Positions 1-8,616 of a stretch of DNA of 12,932 bases are shown in pieces. The translations under genes and the position numbers were made by a program. The DNA is from Akkermansiaceae bacterium. Lineage in GTDB: Bacteria; Verrucomicrobiota; Verrucomicrobiia; Verrucomicrobiales; Akkermansiaceae. Location of the stretch: positions 1 through 12,932 of the forward strand of contig JALOTR010000165.1 in assembly GCA_025457805.1 (NCBI GenBank), written 5' to 3'. The notes under the pieces are model-generated. The model was not told where the DNA came from. It saw only the letters and a list, made by a program, of their open reading frames with translations, and made no database searches. Within the stretch, counting starts at the first letter, position 1. Each line of letters starts with the position of its first letter.

Positions 1-1
1 T

Positions 2-2560
2 CTTCAAGGCTCCAATTTCGGATTGTCACGAACGGTGACTGTGGGCGGTGAGAGTGCATTCATCACCTCCGGCACCCACACCCAAATCGTGGCCACCCTC
101 CCTGCGGGGGACGGCCTTTCACAGAATGTGCTGGTCACCGTGGATGGCGCATCCAGCAATGCCCTACCATTCGATTACGATCCACCCAGTATCACCGGTT
201 TAAGCCCCACCACCGGATCCACCTCCGGAGGCACTGTGATCACTCTCACAGGAAACAATTTTGGCCTGTCTCCCTCGGTGACCGTCAACACCTCTGAGGC
301 CACCCTTGTTTCCACCAGCCACAGCAGCATCCAGTTCATCCTCCCGCCGGGTCAGGGAACCAATGCGACCATCGCCGTTGAAGCCACTGGCCAGAGCGTG
401 ACCAACCAAAGCTTCAGTTATGCCGCGCCGGTTCTCAGCAATGTCACTGCCGCATCGCGCCCCACGGCAGGCGGAGTGCATCTTACGCTCACGGGTTCCA
501 ATTTCGGAATCAGTCCTCTCGTCTCAGTCGGTGGAAACAGTGCCATCATTGTCGGCACGCCTTCCCATACCCAAATCATCGCGACGCTGCCGCCAGGAGA
601 AGGACTTGGCAAGAGCGTGACCGTGTCGGTTGCAGGACGATCGAGCAATTCACGCCTGCTGGATTACGATGCGCCTTCCGTCTCGGAAATCACCGCCGCG
701 TCCATTCCCACCAGCGGCAATGTCCCCATCACCATCCGCGGGGTAAACTTCGGCCTCGCCCCCATCGCCACCGTCGGGGGGAGCAGCATTGTCGTCACAT
801 CCTCGTCCCACACACAGATCGTCGGCACACTGCCAGCGGGGCAAGGCATCAACCGGCCCCTCGTCGTCACGGCTGCCCTCCAAGCCTCATCGCCTTATCT
901 TTTGAGTTATGATCCTCCGGTGATTTCATCCATCACACCAGGCACCACAAGCACGGAAGGTGGCACCTTGTTGACGATCCAAGGGCATAACTTCGGCGCC
1001 GATCCATTGGTCTTGTTCGGATCACAATCCATCACTCCACTTCTCGGTTCGGTGAGCCACACGCAGTTGGTGATCGAAGCCCCTCCCGGCCAAGGAACGG
1101 ACATCCCTGTCAGGGTCAGTCTGGAGGGTCGGGTAAGTGCGCCGCAATTGTTCAGTTATTCGCCGCCTGTCTTGTCATCCATCACGCCAAACAAAGGCCC
1201 CAGTGCAGGCGGAACCACCATCATCCTCGCGGGTTCGAGTTTCGGCTTGGACCCAAGCGTCACGATCGGTGGGACCGAAGTGACATCCACCCGCCTATCA
1301 CACACGCAAGTATCCGCCATCGTGCCACCCGGTGAGGGAATAAATCGGGAAGTCCGCGTTATTGTGGATGGCAGGCCGAGCAATGCACTGAGCTTCAGCT
1401 ACGATTCGCCCCTGATCACTCTGATCAGTCCGACCACGGGCCCCACCTCGGGCAATGTGCCCCTTACCATCTCCGGCAGCAGCTTCGGTCTCAATCCCAT
1501 TGTGACTGTGGGTGGAAATTCCGCATCCATCCTTTCGTCCACTCACAGCCAGATCATCGTCACCTTGCCGCCCGGGCAAGGAACGGGTAAATCGGTGATC
1601 GTCAATGCGGATAACCAATTATCCAATCCATATTCATTCGACTATCAAGCGCCGCTCCTGACTTCAGTCAGCGCCGCTTCCGTTCCCACCGCTGGCAACG
1701 TGCCTCTCACCGTGCGAGGTGAAAACTTCGGTTTCACGCCGATTGTCATGGTAGGCGGACGGAACGCTCCCCTCACATCCATCTCCCACACGGAACTCAT
1801 CGCCACGCTGCCCGCCGGCGAAGGCATCGACCAGCCAGTGACCGTCTCCGTCGAAGGAAGCAACAGCAATTCACGGCCGCTCAGTTATGATGCGCCCTCC
1901 ATCACATCCATCACACCCGCCAGCGGGCCGATCCGTGGCAATGCGACCATCACCATCCATGGACATAACTTCGGCTTGAGTCCCACCGTGAGACTTCATG
2001 GCAAAAACGCACCGGTGACTTTTGTATCCCACACCTCTGTTCGATGCACGCTTCCGGCGGGAAATGGCCAGAACCGTCCCTTGATCGTCAACGTCGCCGG
2101 GCAGGCCGCCAACTCCACCTTCAGTTATGATACCGAGTCATTCGCCGACTGGGCGGCATCCATCAACTGGGGTGGCCTCGATTCCTCACTCGCAGCAGAT
2201 CCGCGTGGCAACGGATTCACCAATTTGGAGAGTTATGCATTCGGCATCGATCCGCTCACCGCAAATGGCGGCGAAACCGCCTCGCGCAGTCCGACCATCT
2301 ATGGCAAACCGGCATTTACGCGGGATGGACTCGGACGATTGCAATTGTCCTTCTGGCATCGCGCATCGGAGGCCCATCCGGATCTTTCCTATCAGGTTCA
2401 GTTCGGCGATTCGCTGGAGGATCCTGCATGGGAACCTGCCTCGCTCGCACCGCAGGTGGAGGTGGTGGATGAAGTTTGGGAATATCGCACTTATACCGAT
2501 CATTCCGCCGCCGCAGGCAAACGCTTCGGTCGGGTGAAATTGATGACACTTCCCCAGTGA
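2..2560 (+). CDS. IPT/TIG-repeat surface or secreted protein, 5' end outside the window
   Basis: The frame is open from base 2, where the fragment LQGSNFGLS is itself the middle of a TIG repeat, so the real start lies upstream and the TTG at 23 is not a start. The visible 852 residues hold one partial and eight complete immunoglobulin-like IPT/TIG repeats. Each unit has a proline-rich opening, a GG/GN turn, a G-x-N/S-F-G motif, an HTQI-like segment and an LPPGxG turn, and ends in FSYD or similar. After the last repeat, residues encoded by 2132-2557 form a different domain with a DPRGNGFTNLESYAFGIDP motif and a RFGRVKLMTLP end; I associate this tail with verrucomicrobial exported proteins. No membrane anchor or LPxTG-type sorting signal is seen at the C-terminus. 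TIG repeats usually serve adhesion, carbohydrate binding or structural spacing, but the ligand here is unknown. The stop overlaps the next gene by one base (TGATG). Confident on domain type, not on function. Confidence 0.9.
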   Translation, partial: LQGSNFGLSRTVTVGGESAFITSGTHTQIVATLPAGDGLSQNVLVTVDGASSNALPFDYDPPSITGLSPTTGSTSGGTVITLTGNNFGLSPSVTVNTSEATLVSTSHSSIQFILPPGQGTNATIAVEATGQSVTNQSFSYAAPVLSNVTAASRPTAGGVHLTLTGSNFGISPLVSVGGNSAIIVGTPSHTQIIATLPPGEGLGKSVTVSVAGRSSNSRLLDYDAPSVSEITAASIPTSGNVPITIRGVNFGLAPIATVGGSSIVVTSSSHTQIVGTLPAGQGINRPLVVTAALQASSPYLLSYDPPVISSITPGTTSTEGGTLLTIQGHNFGADPLVLFGSQSITPLLGSVSHTQLVIEAPPGQGTDIPVRVSLEGRVSAPQLFSYSPPVLSSITPNKGPSAGGTTIILAGSSFGLDPSVTIGGTEVTSTRLSHTQVSAIVPPGEGINREVRVIVDGRPSNALSFSYDSPLITLISPTTGPTSGNVPLTISGSSFGLNPIVTVGGNSASILSSTHSQIIVTLPPGQGTGKSVIVNADNQLSNPYSFDYQAPLLTSVSAASVPTAGNVPLTVRGENFGFTPIVMVGGRNAPLTSISHTELIATLPAGEGIDQPVTVSVEGSNSNSRPLSYDAPSITSITPASGPIRGNATITIHGHNFGLSPTVRLHGKNAPVTFVSHTSVRCTLPAGNGQNRPLIVNVAGQAANSTFSYDTESFADWAASINWGGLDSSLAADPRGNGFTNLESYAFGIDPLTANGGETASRSPTIYGKPAFTRDGLGRLQLSFWHRASEAHPDLSYQVQFGDSLEDPAWEPASLAPQVEVVDEVWEYRTYTDHSAAAGKRFGRVKLMTLPQ
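182..2131 (+). repeat. Eight tandem IPT/TIG protein repeats
   Basis: Units fall at 182-424, 425-670, 671-913, 914-1162, 1163-1405, 1406-1648, 1649-1891 and 1892-2131, that is 81, 82, 81, 83, 81, 81, 81 and 80 codons. A ninth, partial unit occupies 2-181. The periodicity is very regular at protein level, but the units differ clearly at DNA level, so the expansion is old or under selection to diverge. Units 3, 4 and 8 share the opening pattern A-A-S-x-P-T-(A/S)-G, and units 2 and 7 share S-P-T-T-G, which hints at duplication of blocks larger than one unit (inference). Confidence 0.88.
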
Positions 2561-3291
2561 TGCACAGCGGCAAGGGCGTGGTCATCGTGGTGCCGACCTA
2601 TCAGGAAGCCGCCAATCTCCCGATTTTGTTGGATCAACTCCTGCCCGCCCTGCCGGAAGCGAGGTTGTGGATCGTGGATGATGCCTCCGGCGACGGCACG
2701 CCCGAACAGTTGAAACAACATCCGCTTTTTGGTGAGCGCTTGTTTCTCCTCGAACGCAGCGGAAAATCCGGCCTCGCCTCCGCTTTGTGCGATGGTTTCC
2801 GCATCGCGCTTGCAGAAGGCGCGGAGATCATCGTGCAAATGGATGCCGACCTTTCCCACGATCCCGCCGATGTCGTCCGCTTGATCGAAGCCGCCGCTGA
2901 CGGCGCGGATCTGGCGATCGGCTCGCGCTATTGTGTGGGCGGTGGCATCCGCCATTGGTCGCCCTGGCGGAGACTTCTCAGCCGGGCCGCAGCAGCCTAT
3001 GTGAGAGGCTGGACAGGCATGAATCTGAGCGATCCCACCGCCGGTTTCCGAGCCTTCCGCGCCCCGGCCTTGGCGCGGGCCTTGGAGTCACCGACCGCCT
3101 GCGATGGTTATGGTTTCCAAGTCGAGATGGCCCACACCGTATGGAAACAAGGCGGCGTGATTCGCGAAGTGCCCGTGGTTTTCACCGAACGCCGCGAAGG
3201 CCAATCCAAGTTATCATCCGCCATCGTCTACGAAGCCATCCTCCGTGTGCCACTCCTCTGCTGGCACAGACATCCCCCCCGGGAGCGCTGA
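2560..3291 (+). CDS. Polyprenol-phosphate-mannose-synthase-like family 2 glycosyltransferase
   Basis: This 243-residue GT-A glycosyltransferase most resembles the DPM1/Ppm1 group, which moves mannose from GDP-mannose to a polyprenyl phosphate at the inner membrane face. Visible motifs are VVIVVPTYQEAANL at the N-terminus, the nucleotide-binding DDASGDGT at residues 40-47, the metal-binding DAD at 95-97 within QMDADLSHDP, GSRY at 121-124, DPTAGFR at 158-164, a GYGFQVEM segment, and an EVPVVFTERREGQSKLS segment near the end. Length is typical for the soluble form; there is no C-terminal membrane domain. The start at 2560 is chosen because the conserved core begins seven residues later and the ATG overlaps the previous stop. 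The upstream ATG at 2476 would add 28 residues read out of frame from the TIG gene. Overlap suggests translational coupling. The donor sugar could also be glucose or another hexose. A run of seven C (3274-3280) lies just before the stop. Confidence 0.87.
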   Translation: MHSGKGVVIVVPTYQEAANLPILLDQLLPALPEARLWIVDDASGDGTPEQLKQHPLFGERLFLLERSGKSGLASALCDGFRIALAEGAEIIVQMDADLSHDPADVVRLIEAAADGADLAIGSRYCVGGGIRHWSPWRRLLSRAAAAYVRGWTGMNLSDPTAGFRAFRAPALARALESPTACDGYGFQVEMAHTVWKQGGVIREVPVVFTERREGQSKLSSAIVYEAILRVPLLCWHRHPPRER

Positions 3292-3293
3292 GC

Positions 3294-3340
3294 CGCCCTG
3301 GCCTTCGTAGCCTCGGCGAAGCAGGCAGCTCGGCGCGGAA
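3294..3340. repeat. Candidate REP-like dispersed intergenic repeat
   Basis: The GC-rich stretch between the glycosyltransferase stop and the terminator contains a small hairpin, CTTCG (3303-3307) with CGAAG (3317-3321), in a CTTCGTAGCCTCGGCGAAG context followed by a GCAGCTCGGCGCGG segment. The composition and palindromic form resemble extragenic repeats I recall from Verrucomicrobiota genomes. Only one copy is in this window, so repeat status is inference. Confidence 0.3.
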
Positions 3341-3350
3341 AATTTCCATA

Positions 3351-3369
3351 CAAAAAGCCAGGCTTTTTG
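3351..3369. terminator. Bidirectional hairpin terminator between convergent genes
   Basis: CAAAAAGCC at 3351-3359 and GGCTTTTTG at 3361-3369 are perfect complements around a central A, giving a stem with a three-base loop and an A run on one side and a T run on the other. It lies between the converging glycosyltransferase and cinA stops, so it could end transcripts from both sides. The GC part of the stem is short, so efficiency is uncertain. Confidence 0.6.
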
Positions 3370-3375
3370 ATGACC

Positions 3376-4611
3376 TCAAAGCCCCACCAACGAACGCCTC
3401 ACCGCTTCCAGCGCGGCTTGGCTAACAGCGAGTTTGAAGTCCTGTCGGTTGCGGGGGTGGAAGATCTTGAAGGCAGTGGTGGCTGCGCCTTTCCGTGCCA
3501 GTCCGACCCATGCGGTGCCGACGGGTTTTTCCTCGCTGCCGCCACCGGGGCCGGCGATGCCGGTGACGGAGACGGCGATGTCACCGCCGCTCACGCGGAG
3601 TGCGCCTTCGGCCATTTGGCGGGCGACGGTTTCGCTGACCGCTCCGTGCTCTGCGATGTCGGCTGCGGAGACACCCAGCAAGCCGGTCTTGGCCTCGTTG
3701 GCATAGGTGATGAAGCCATGGGTGAAGACAGCGCTTGAGCCGGGCACGTTGGTGATGCGATGGGAAATGAGTCCGCCAGTGCAGCTTTCCGCAGTGGCGA
3801 GAGTCATGCCTTTTTCTGTTAGAATGCGCACGACGGTGGCTTGCAGGGATGAGCCATCTTCCGAGATGAGAAAGTTCTGGAAGGGTTCCAGAGCAATGGC
3901 GCGTCCTTGTTGAAGAGCTTCCGGAGAACCGATCAAACGCAGGTCCACCTCGCCGATGTGGGCGCAGTAACCGTATTCCAATCCGGGGATGGCGGCGAGT
4001 TTGGCATCGATGCCTTGATGGAAATCGCTCTCGCCAATGCCGGTGAATTTCAATTCCAGCGCCTCATGAACCGTCTCCACTCCGGAGAGGGCACGCAGGC
4101 GTGGGATCACCTCGTCATGCACCATCGGATAGAGTTCGCGCGGCGGACCTGGCAGGAGGAAGACGGCGCAGTGGGATCTTCCATTCAGGCGCGGCGGCAC
4201 ATAGACACCCGGGGCGGTGCCGTTGGCATTGGGCAGGACATCCGCGCCGACGGGGACAAGGGCCTGTTTGAGGTTTGCCTCGGCCATGGCACGTCCGCGC
4301 AGGGCGAAGAAGTCTTCCAACGAACGCAGGGCGGCTTCATCGGTGATCAAATCGATGCCCAGAACCTCGGAAGTGATCTCGCGGGTGAGGTCATCGCTGG
4401 TAGGTCCGAGCCCGCCGGTGACGATGAGCACATCCGCCCGGGCCACGGACTCGGCCATCGCCTCGCGGATCGCCTCGCCATCCGGCACGGTGGTCTGACG
4501 CTCGATGCGCAATCCGAGTTTGAAAAGTTCCCGCCCGAACCATGCGGCGTGGGTGTTCACGGTATTGCCTAACAGAAGTTCGGTTCCGGTATTGAGAATC
4601 TCGATGCGCAT
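3376..4611 (-). CDS. cinA: CinA-family protein (nicotinamide-nucleotide amidohydrolase / ADP-ribose pyrophosphatase type)
   Basis: A 411-residue two-domain CinA. The N-terminal MoCF/COG1058 domain begins MRIEILNTGTELLLGNTVNT and has TGGLGPTSDD at about residues 65-74. The C-terminal domain (from about 258) carries the PncC-type AESCTGG at about 274-280 and SVTGIAGPGGG at about 348-358. Characterised relatives deamidate nicotinamide mononucleotide and hydrolyse ADP-ribose, serving pyridine-nucleotide salvage; in some Firmicutes the gene is competence-linked. Length matches full-length CinA, so it appears intact. The start at 4611 is preferred because family members begin directly with this M-x-x-E-I-L segment. 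An in-frame ATG at 4632 would add seven residues, and neither has a clear Shine-Dalgarno. A terminator lies between it and the upstream thioredoxin-like gene, so it is probably transcribed alone. Confidence 0.93.
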   Translation of the reverse strand: MRIEILNTGTELLLGNTVNTHAAWFGRELFKLGLRIERQTTVPDGEAIREAMAESVARADVLIVTGGLGPTSDDLTREITSEVLGIDLITDEAALRSLEDFFALRGRAMAEANLKQALVPVGADVLPNANGTAPGVYVPPRLNGRSHCAVFLLPGPPRELYPMVHDEVIPRLRALSGVETVHEALELKFTGIGESDFHQGIDAKLAAIPGLEYGYCAHIGEVDLRLIGSPEALQQGRAIALEPFQNFLISEDGSSLQATVVRILTEKGMTLATAESCTGGLISHRITNVPGSSAVFTHGFITYANEAKTGLLGVSAADIAEHGAVSETVARQMAEGALRVSGGDIAVSVTGIAGPGGGSEEKPVGTAWVGLARKGAATTAFKIFHPRNRQDFKLAVSQAALEAVRRSLVGL

Positions 4612-4680
4612 GGCGCGAGTGTCGGCGGGCATCGCAGGGACTCAAGGAGGATATCGGAACTTTTTGACTGCGCCGGAATG

Positions 4681-4710
4681 AAAAACGCCGCCATGCAATG
4701 CAAGGCGGCG
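4681..4710 (-). terminator. Rho-independent terminator of the thioredoxin-like gene
   Basis: Read on the minus strand, a perfect seven-base GC stem (CGCCGCC, 4710-4704, with GGCGGCG, 4692-4686) encloses an 11-base loop and is followed at once by five T (4685-4681). It sits 31 bases past the stop of the thioredoxin-like gene, in the right orientation for it. Confidence 0.85.
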
Positions 4711-4741
4711 CTTGGGAAAACAGGAAATCGATTGTTGGAGA

Positions 4742-5761
4742 TTATTCCTTCGCTTCAGGTTTTTCTTCCGATGGCTCCTCTTTGGCTTCTTCCTTCGCTT
4801 CTTCCTTCGGAGCTTCCTCAGGAGCACCGGCGGCCTGTTTCTTGCCATCTTCGAGGCGCTCGCGGAATTCGTTGATGCCCGGGATCATGGGGTTCTCGGG
4901 AGCGAAGGCTTTGGCTGCATCGACCGCCTTGAGGGCTTCGTCGAATTTTTCCTGTTGGGCGAAAATCACCGCGCGGGTCATCATCATTTGCAGCGTGGCC
5001 TCTTCATCAAAGCCGCCTTCCTTAAGTGTCTTGTCCACGAGAACAAGTGCGCCATCCATGTCCTGCTTGGCGGCGAGTTCCTGCAACTCGTTCTGGAAAT
5101 CCATGACCCGCTTTTTGGCCTCGGCGCGTTTGCCATAACCGGTCTCATCCTTGGGGTCCAAGGTTTTGATTTGTTCAAGAACCGGTCCGTAGAAAATGGC
5201 GATCGCAGCTTCCTCCAGGCCGATTTCATCGAGAGCGGCGACGAGTGCGCTGGCCTTGGCCACGCCTTCGAGTTTGTCTGCGGCGGCGAATGCCTCATCG
5301 CGCTTGGCCTTGCCTTTGCGGAGTTCGTTGAGGTGCTCGACGTATTTTTCCGGACCCCCTTCTTCGTAGCCGGTGGATGCATAGGGACGGCCCTCGGCAT
5401 CTGTTAGAACAATGGAGGGGAAACCCTGGATGGCATATTTCTCCTGGAGTTCCTTGTTCTGCGTCTTCACGGCTTCGGTGAGCTTGGATTCATCCTTGGG
5501 GAAATCCAATTCCACGAGCACGAAACTGTCCTTCACGCCTTCCTTGAACGCGTCTTTCTTGAAAACCTCGTCGTTGAGCTTGATGCACCATCCGCACCAG
5601 TCGGATCCGGTGAAGTCGATGAGCAGGTCCTTCTTGGACTCGGCTGCTTGTTTTTTGGCTCCGGCATAATCGGAGGTCCAGCCTTCGCCGCCTGCGAAGA
5701 CCGATCCGTGGAGCGCGATGAGGGCGGCGCAGAGGGTGGATGGGATGTGGATGAATTTCAT
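4742..5761 (-). CDS. Exported thioredoxin-fold protein with charged C-terminal tail
   Basis: A 339-residue protein with a signal peptide (MKFIHIPSTLCAALIALHGSVFA, likely cut after residue 23). The thioredoxin fold follows: DFTGSDWCGWCIKL has the redox CGWC at residues 56-59, and GFPSIVL carries the cis-proline at 115. Roughly residues 140-310 are helical and Ala/Lys/Glu-rich, perhaps TPR-like (EKFDEALKAVDAAKAFAPEN). The last 27 residues (313-339) are a low-complexity run of Glu, Lys, Ala and Pro. It probably works on disulfides in the periplasm; the partner is unknown. The start at 5761 is fixed by the signal peptide; the frame is open further upstream to 5968 but there it only reads metH out of frame. 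It follows the metH stop by 56 bases on the same strand and may be co-transcribed. Cys11 does not form a proper lipobox. Confidence 0.85.
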   Translation of the reverse strand: MKFIHIPSTLCAALIALHGSVFAGGEGWTSDYAGAKKQAAESKKDLLIDFTGSDWCGWCIKLNDEVFKKDAFKEGVKDSFVLVELDFPKDESKLTEAVKTQNKELQEKYAIQGFPSIVLTDAEGRPYASTGYEEGGPEKYVEHLNELRKGKAKRDEAFAAADKLEGVAKASALVAALDEIGLEEAAIAIFYGPVLEQIKTLDPKDETGYGKRAEAKKRVMDFQNELQELAAKQDMDGALVLVDKTLKEGGFDEEATLQMMMTRAVIFAQQEKFDEALKAVDAAKAFAPENPMIPGINEFRERLEDGKKQAAGAPEEAPKEEAKEEAKEEPSEEKPEAKE

Positions 5762-5817
5762 CGTGGTGTGGAAGGTGAACCGGGGCTTTGGCGGCGTCCA
5801 GTGGAAATCATGGGCGT

Positions 5818-6237
5818 TCAGGACACATAGCCGAGCCAGGGGCCCAGCCATTTTTCCGCTTCGGCGAGGGGCATGCCCTTGCGTTTGGCATAGTCTTCGA
5901 GTTGGTCCTTCTGGAGCTCGGAGATCATGAAGTAGTGGCTGTCCGGATGCGAGAAGTAGAGCCCGCAAACCGCCGCGCCGGGGTGCATGGCGCAGCTTTC
6001 GGTGAGCGTGACCTCGGTTTCGCCGGAGGCATTGAGGAGATCAAACAGGATCGGCTTCTCGGTGTGGTCCGGCTGGGCGGGATAGCCGGGGGCCGGGCGA
6101 ATGCCGCGGTAGTTTTCATGAATGAGCTGGTCGGTGGTGAGCTCGGTCTCGGTTTCGTATCCCCACTCGATCCGGGCGCGGTGGTGGAGCAACTCGGCGA
6201 AGGCTTCGGCGAAGCGGTCGGCGATGGCTTTGACCAT
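5818..6237 (-). CDS. metH: Methionine synthase reactivation (AdoMet-binding) domain, detached by a frameshift
   Basis: This 139-residue frame, opening at [20 protein letters not shown] and ending [12 protein letters not shown], is the C-terminal end of cobalamin-dependent methionine synthase. It contains RPAPGYP (residues 47-53), the R-x-x-x-G-Y motif that contacts S-adenosylmethionine, and FSHPDSHYF near residue 95. In MetH this domain donates the methyl group that rescues the oxidised cob(II)alamin form. It matches the expected continuation of the larger upstream metH frame, which leaves this frame near 6263. The open stretch begins just after an in-frame TGA (6267-6265), with AHDPYGSI preceding the Met at 6237. 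I read it as part of one gene broken by a single-base deletion or sequencing error. Independent translation from the ATG at 6237 is possible but less likely. Confidence 0.85.
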   Translation of the reverse strand: MVKAIADRFAEAFAELLHHRARIEWGYETETELTTDQLIHENYRGIRPAPGYPAQPDHTEKPILFDLLNASGETEVTLTESCAMHPGAAVCGLYFSHPDSHYFMISELQKDQLEDYAKRKGMPLAEAEKWLGPWLGYVS

Positions 6238-8564
6238 GATCGATCCGTAGGGGTCGTGGGCCTTTCATCCGCGCCGTGGATGCCGACGACGAATCCGCCG
6301 ATGAAATCTTTCGCATCTCCGCATGCCACCCAATCGCTGAGGGCGACGTTGGGCTTGCCGGAGTCTTTTTTGATTTGCTGGCGGAGCGTGTGGAAACGGG
6401 TGCGCTCGGTGGAGCGGGTTTCATCGGTCCAGACAATGATATCATCTCCCGTCGCATTGGCCGGGAAGAATCCGTAGATGCCACGGGCGTGGAAACGGTT
6501 TTCCGCGATGATGCGGTCGATCCATTCCTGTGCTTCCTGATAGAGTTTGGCGGCCTCGGCGGCGCCCTCGGTGTTCTTGGACTTGAGCACTTTGTTTTCC
6601 CGATCCCAAACCCCACGCAGTTCCCATGCGTGGAAGAAGGGTGTCCAATCGATATAACTTGCGAGTTCGCGAAGGTCCTGGGATTCGATCACACGGGTGC
6701 CGGTGAAGGAGGGGACTGGCGGTGTGTAGGCGGACCAATCGAACTTGGGCCCGGCCTCGCGTGCCTGGGCGAGCGTGAGGGTTTCCTTTTTGGGTCCGCC
6801 GATGAAGTTATCACGAAGGACTTTCTGCTTGGCCTTGTTTTCCGCGGCGAAGGCTTCGCGTTGGTCCTTGGAAAGCAGCGAGGTGGTGACTGGCACCGAG
6901 CGCGAGGCATCGAGCACGTGAACCACCGCTCCGGAGTAATGTTCCGCAATCTTGATGGCGGTGTGGGCGGCGGAGGTGGTGGCTCCACCGACAAGCAGCG
7001 GCACCTTGAAACCACGGCGCTCCATTTCCTTGGCCACGTGAACCATCTCGTCGAGCGATGGGGTGATGAGTCCGGAGAGACCGACCACATCCGCGCCGAT
7101 CTCGATGGCTTTATCGAGGATCTTGTCGCAGGGAACCATCACGCCCATGTCGGTGACTTCGAAGCCGTTGCAGGCGAGCACCACGCCGACGATGTTTTTG
7201 CCGATATCATGCACATCGCCTTTCACGGTTGCGATGAGGAAGCGTCCGGCGGAGCGACCGCGCTCGGCGAGGCGCAGGGCCTCGGCGTCGGTTAGGTCGG
7301 GGTTCTCCTCTTTGATGGCGGCGATGTCACCGGCGAGGAACTCGGCCTTTTCCGCTTCCATGAAGGGAGTGAGCCAGGCGACCGCCTTCTTCATCACGCG
7401 GGCGGATTTGACGACTTGGGGTAGGAACATTTTTCCAGCTCCGAAAAGATCGCCGACCACGCCCATGCCATCCATCAGCGGGCCTTCGATGACCTTGAGC
7501 GGGCGTCCGTATTTTTCCAGTGCTGCCTGCGTGTCTTCATCGATGTATTTGTCGATGCCCTTGAGCAATGCGTGTTCGAGGCGTTTTTCCACCGGCTCGT
7601 CGCGCCAGGAAAGATCCTCCTCCACCTTCTTGCCGCCCACGCCTTTGAAACGCTCGGCGAGCTCCAAAAGGCGCTCGGTGGAATCGGCGCGGCGGTTGAG
7701 GAGCACATCCTCGACGTGGTCTAACAACTCCTTCGGAATTTCATCATACACTTCCAGCATGCCGGCATTCACGATGCCCATGTCCATGCCGGCGAGACCC
7801 GCATGATAGAGGAAGGCGGAGTGCATGGCCTCGCGCACCTTGTTGTTGCCACGGAAAGAGAAGGAAATGTTGGAAACACCGCCGGACACCTTGGCTCCGG
7901 GCAGGTTCTCCTTGATCCAGCGGGTGGCATTGATGAAGTCCAGCGCGTAGTTGTTGTGCTCCTCGATGCCGGTGGCGACGGTGAGGATGTTGGGATCGAA
8001 AATGATATCATCCTGATTGAAGCCGACTTCATCGACAAGAATCCGGTAAGCGCGTTCGCAGATGCGGATCTTTTCCTCGTAGGTGGCAGCCTGGCCGTTT
8101 TCATCGAAGGCCATCACCACCACCGCCGCGCCGTAGCGCATGATGTGGCGGGCTTGTTTCTTGAAATTCTCCTCGCCTTCCTTGAGCGAGATCGAGTTCA
8201 CGATGCCTTTGCCTTGGAGATACTTCAGTCCCTCCTCAAGGATTTCCCACTTCGAGGAATCGACCATGATCGGCACGCGTGCGACATCCGGCTCGCCTTG
8301 GAGCAGGCGCAGGAACTTGCCCATCATGTCCTTGCCATCGATCAGGCCGTCATCGAAACAGATATCAATGACATTCGCGCCATTGGCCACCTGCTGGCGC
8401 ACCACCTCCACGGCAGCCTCCAGATCGCCGGCACGGACGAGTTTTGCAAACTGCGGCGAGCCCGCCACGTTGGCGCGCTCGCCAATCATCAGAAAGCGTT
8501 TGTCGGAAGTGTGGTTGTAGGCCTCGGTGCCGGAAAGACGGAGGGCGTGGGGAATGGTTCGCAT
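5925..8564 (-). CDS. metH: Cobalamin-dependent methionine synthase, pterin/cobalamin part, frameshifted near its 3' end
   Basis: This is the C-terminal portion of MetH: methyltetrahydrofolate-binding domain (residues about 20-300, with [23 protein letters not shown] and [11 protein letters not shown]), cap domain, and B12-binding domain with DVHDIGKN (D450, H452 as lower cobalt ligand, G455), [13 protein letters not shown] (495-507) and [10 protein letters not shown] from 526. The reactivation domain starts after about 610. Homology ends at [12 protein letters not shown] (about residue 767); the remaining residues to the stop at 5925 are a Pro/Ser/Thr-rich out-of-frame read. Adding one A to the AAA run at 6263-6265 restores [15 protein letters not shown] and joins the frame ending at 5818, giving about 915 residues. 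The start at 8564 ([12 protein letters not shown]) aligns with the linker before the pterin domain. The frame is open back to 8657, but that part is inside the GxxExxY element. The homocysteine domain is a separate gene upstream. Confidence 0.9.
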   Translation of the reverse strand: MRTIPHALRLSGTEAYNHTSDKRFLMIGERANVAGSPQFAKLVRAGDLEAAVEVVRQQVANGANVIDICFDDGLIDGKDMMGKFLRLLQGEPDVARVPIMVDSSKWEILEEGLKYLQGKGIVNSISLKEGEENFKKQARHIMRYGAAVVVMAFDENGQAATYEEKIRICERAYRILVDEVGFNQDDIIFDPNILTVATGIEEHNNYALDFINATRWIKENLPGAKVSGGVSNISFSFRGNNKVREAMHSAFLYHAGLAGMDMGIVNAGMLEVYDEIPKELLDHVEDVLLNRRADSTERLLELAERFKGVGGKKVEEDLSWRDEPVEKRLEHALLKGIDKYIDEDTQAALEKYGRPLKVIEGPLMDGMGVVGDLFGAGKMFLPQVVKSARVMKKAVAWLTPFMEAEKAEFLAGDIAAIKEENPDLTDAEALRLAERGRSAGRFLIATVKGDVHDIGKNIVGVVLACNGFEVTDMGVMVPCDKILDKAIEIGADVVGLSGLITPSLDEMVHVAKEMERRGFKVPLLVGGATTSAAHTAIKIAEHYSGAVVHVLDASRSVPVTTSLLSKDQREAFAAENKAKQKVLRDNFIGGPKKETLTLAQAREAGPKFDWSAYTPPVPSFTGTRVIESQDLRELASYIDWTPFFHAWELRGVWDRENKVLKSKNTEGAAEAAKLYQEAQEWIDRIIAENRFHARGIYGFFPANATGDDIIVWTDETRSTERTRFHTLRQQIKKDSGKPNVALSDWVACGDAKDFIGGFVVGIHGADERPTTPTDRSWSKPSPTASPKPSPSCSTTAPGSSGDTKPRPSSPPTSSFMKTTAAFARPPAIPPSRTTPRSRSCLISSMPPAKPRSRSPKAAPCTPARRFAGSTSRIRTATTS

Positions 8565-8576
8565 AGAAGAGGGAGT

Positions 8577-8610
8577 TGAAACGCCAAGACGCCAAGAGCG
8601 CCAAGATTTT
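8577..8610 (+). repeat. Left terminal inverted repeat of the GxxExxY unit
   Basis: The first 20 bases (8577-8596), TGAAACGCCAAGACGCCAAG, are a perfect reverse complement of the last 20 bases of the right arm (9074-9093). After a two-base difference, CGCCAAG matches again and is followed by a T-run (ATTTT here, TTTT in the other arm). The arm thus holds three copies of CGCCAAG. Confidence 0.92.
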
Positions 8611-8616
8611 GAAGAA

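Noticed and set aside
2476..2559. N-terminal extension of the glycosyltransferase from ATG 2476
   Set aside because: The extension is an out-of-frame read of the TIG gene; the conserved GT2 core starts just after the ATG at 2560.
23..2560. TTG at 23 as the start of the TIG-repeat protein
   Set aside because: The frame is open to the window edge and the bases before 23 encode a standard TIG segment, so the gene is cut by the window.
3907..4572. Plus-strand 221-codon frame opposite cinA
   Set aside because: No recognisable motif, and the minus strand encodes a clear CinA here.
5729..5761. Lipoprotein signal in the thioredoxin-like protein (Cys11)
   Set aside because: The sequence before the cysteine is PSTL, not a lipobox, and the hydrophobic segment continues beyond it to a normal signal-peptidase site.
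5762..5968. N-terminal extension of the thioredoxin-like protein up to 5968
   Set aside because: It reads the metH 3' end in another frame; a proper signal peptide begins at 5761.
6255..6275. Programmed -1 frameshifting in metH
   Set aside because: There is no X-XXY-YYZ heptamer, slipped pairing at GAA-AGG would be poor, and the -1 frame has a UGA immediately before the shift.
6276..8579. Long plus-strand frames opposite metH (6276-7295, 7063-7806, 7803-8579)
   Set aside because: They are antisense to conserved MetH domains and arise from GC-rich codon bias.
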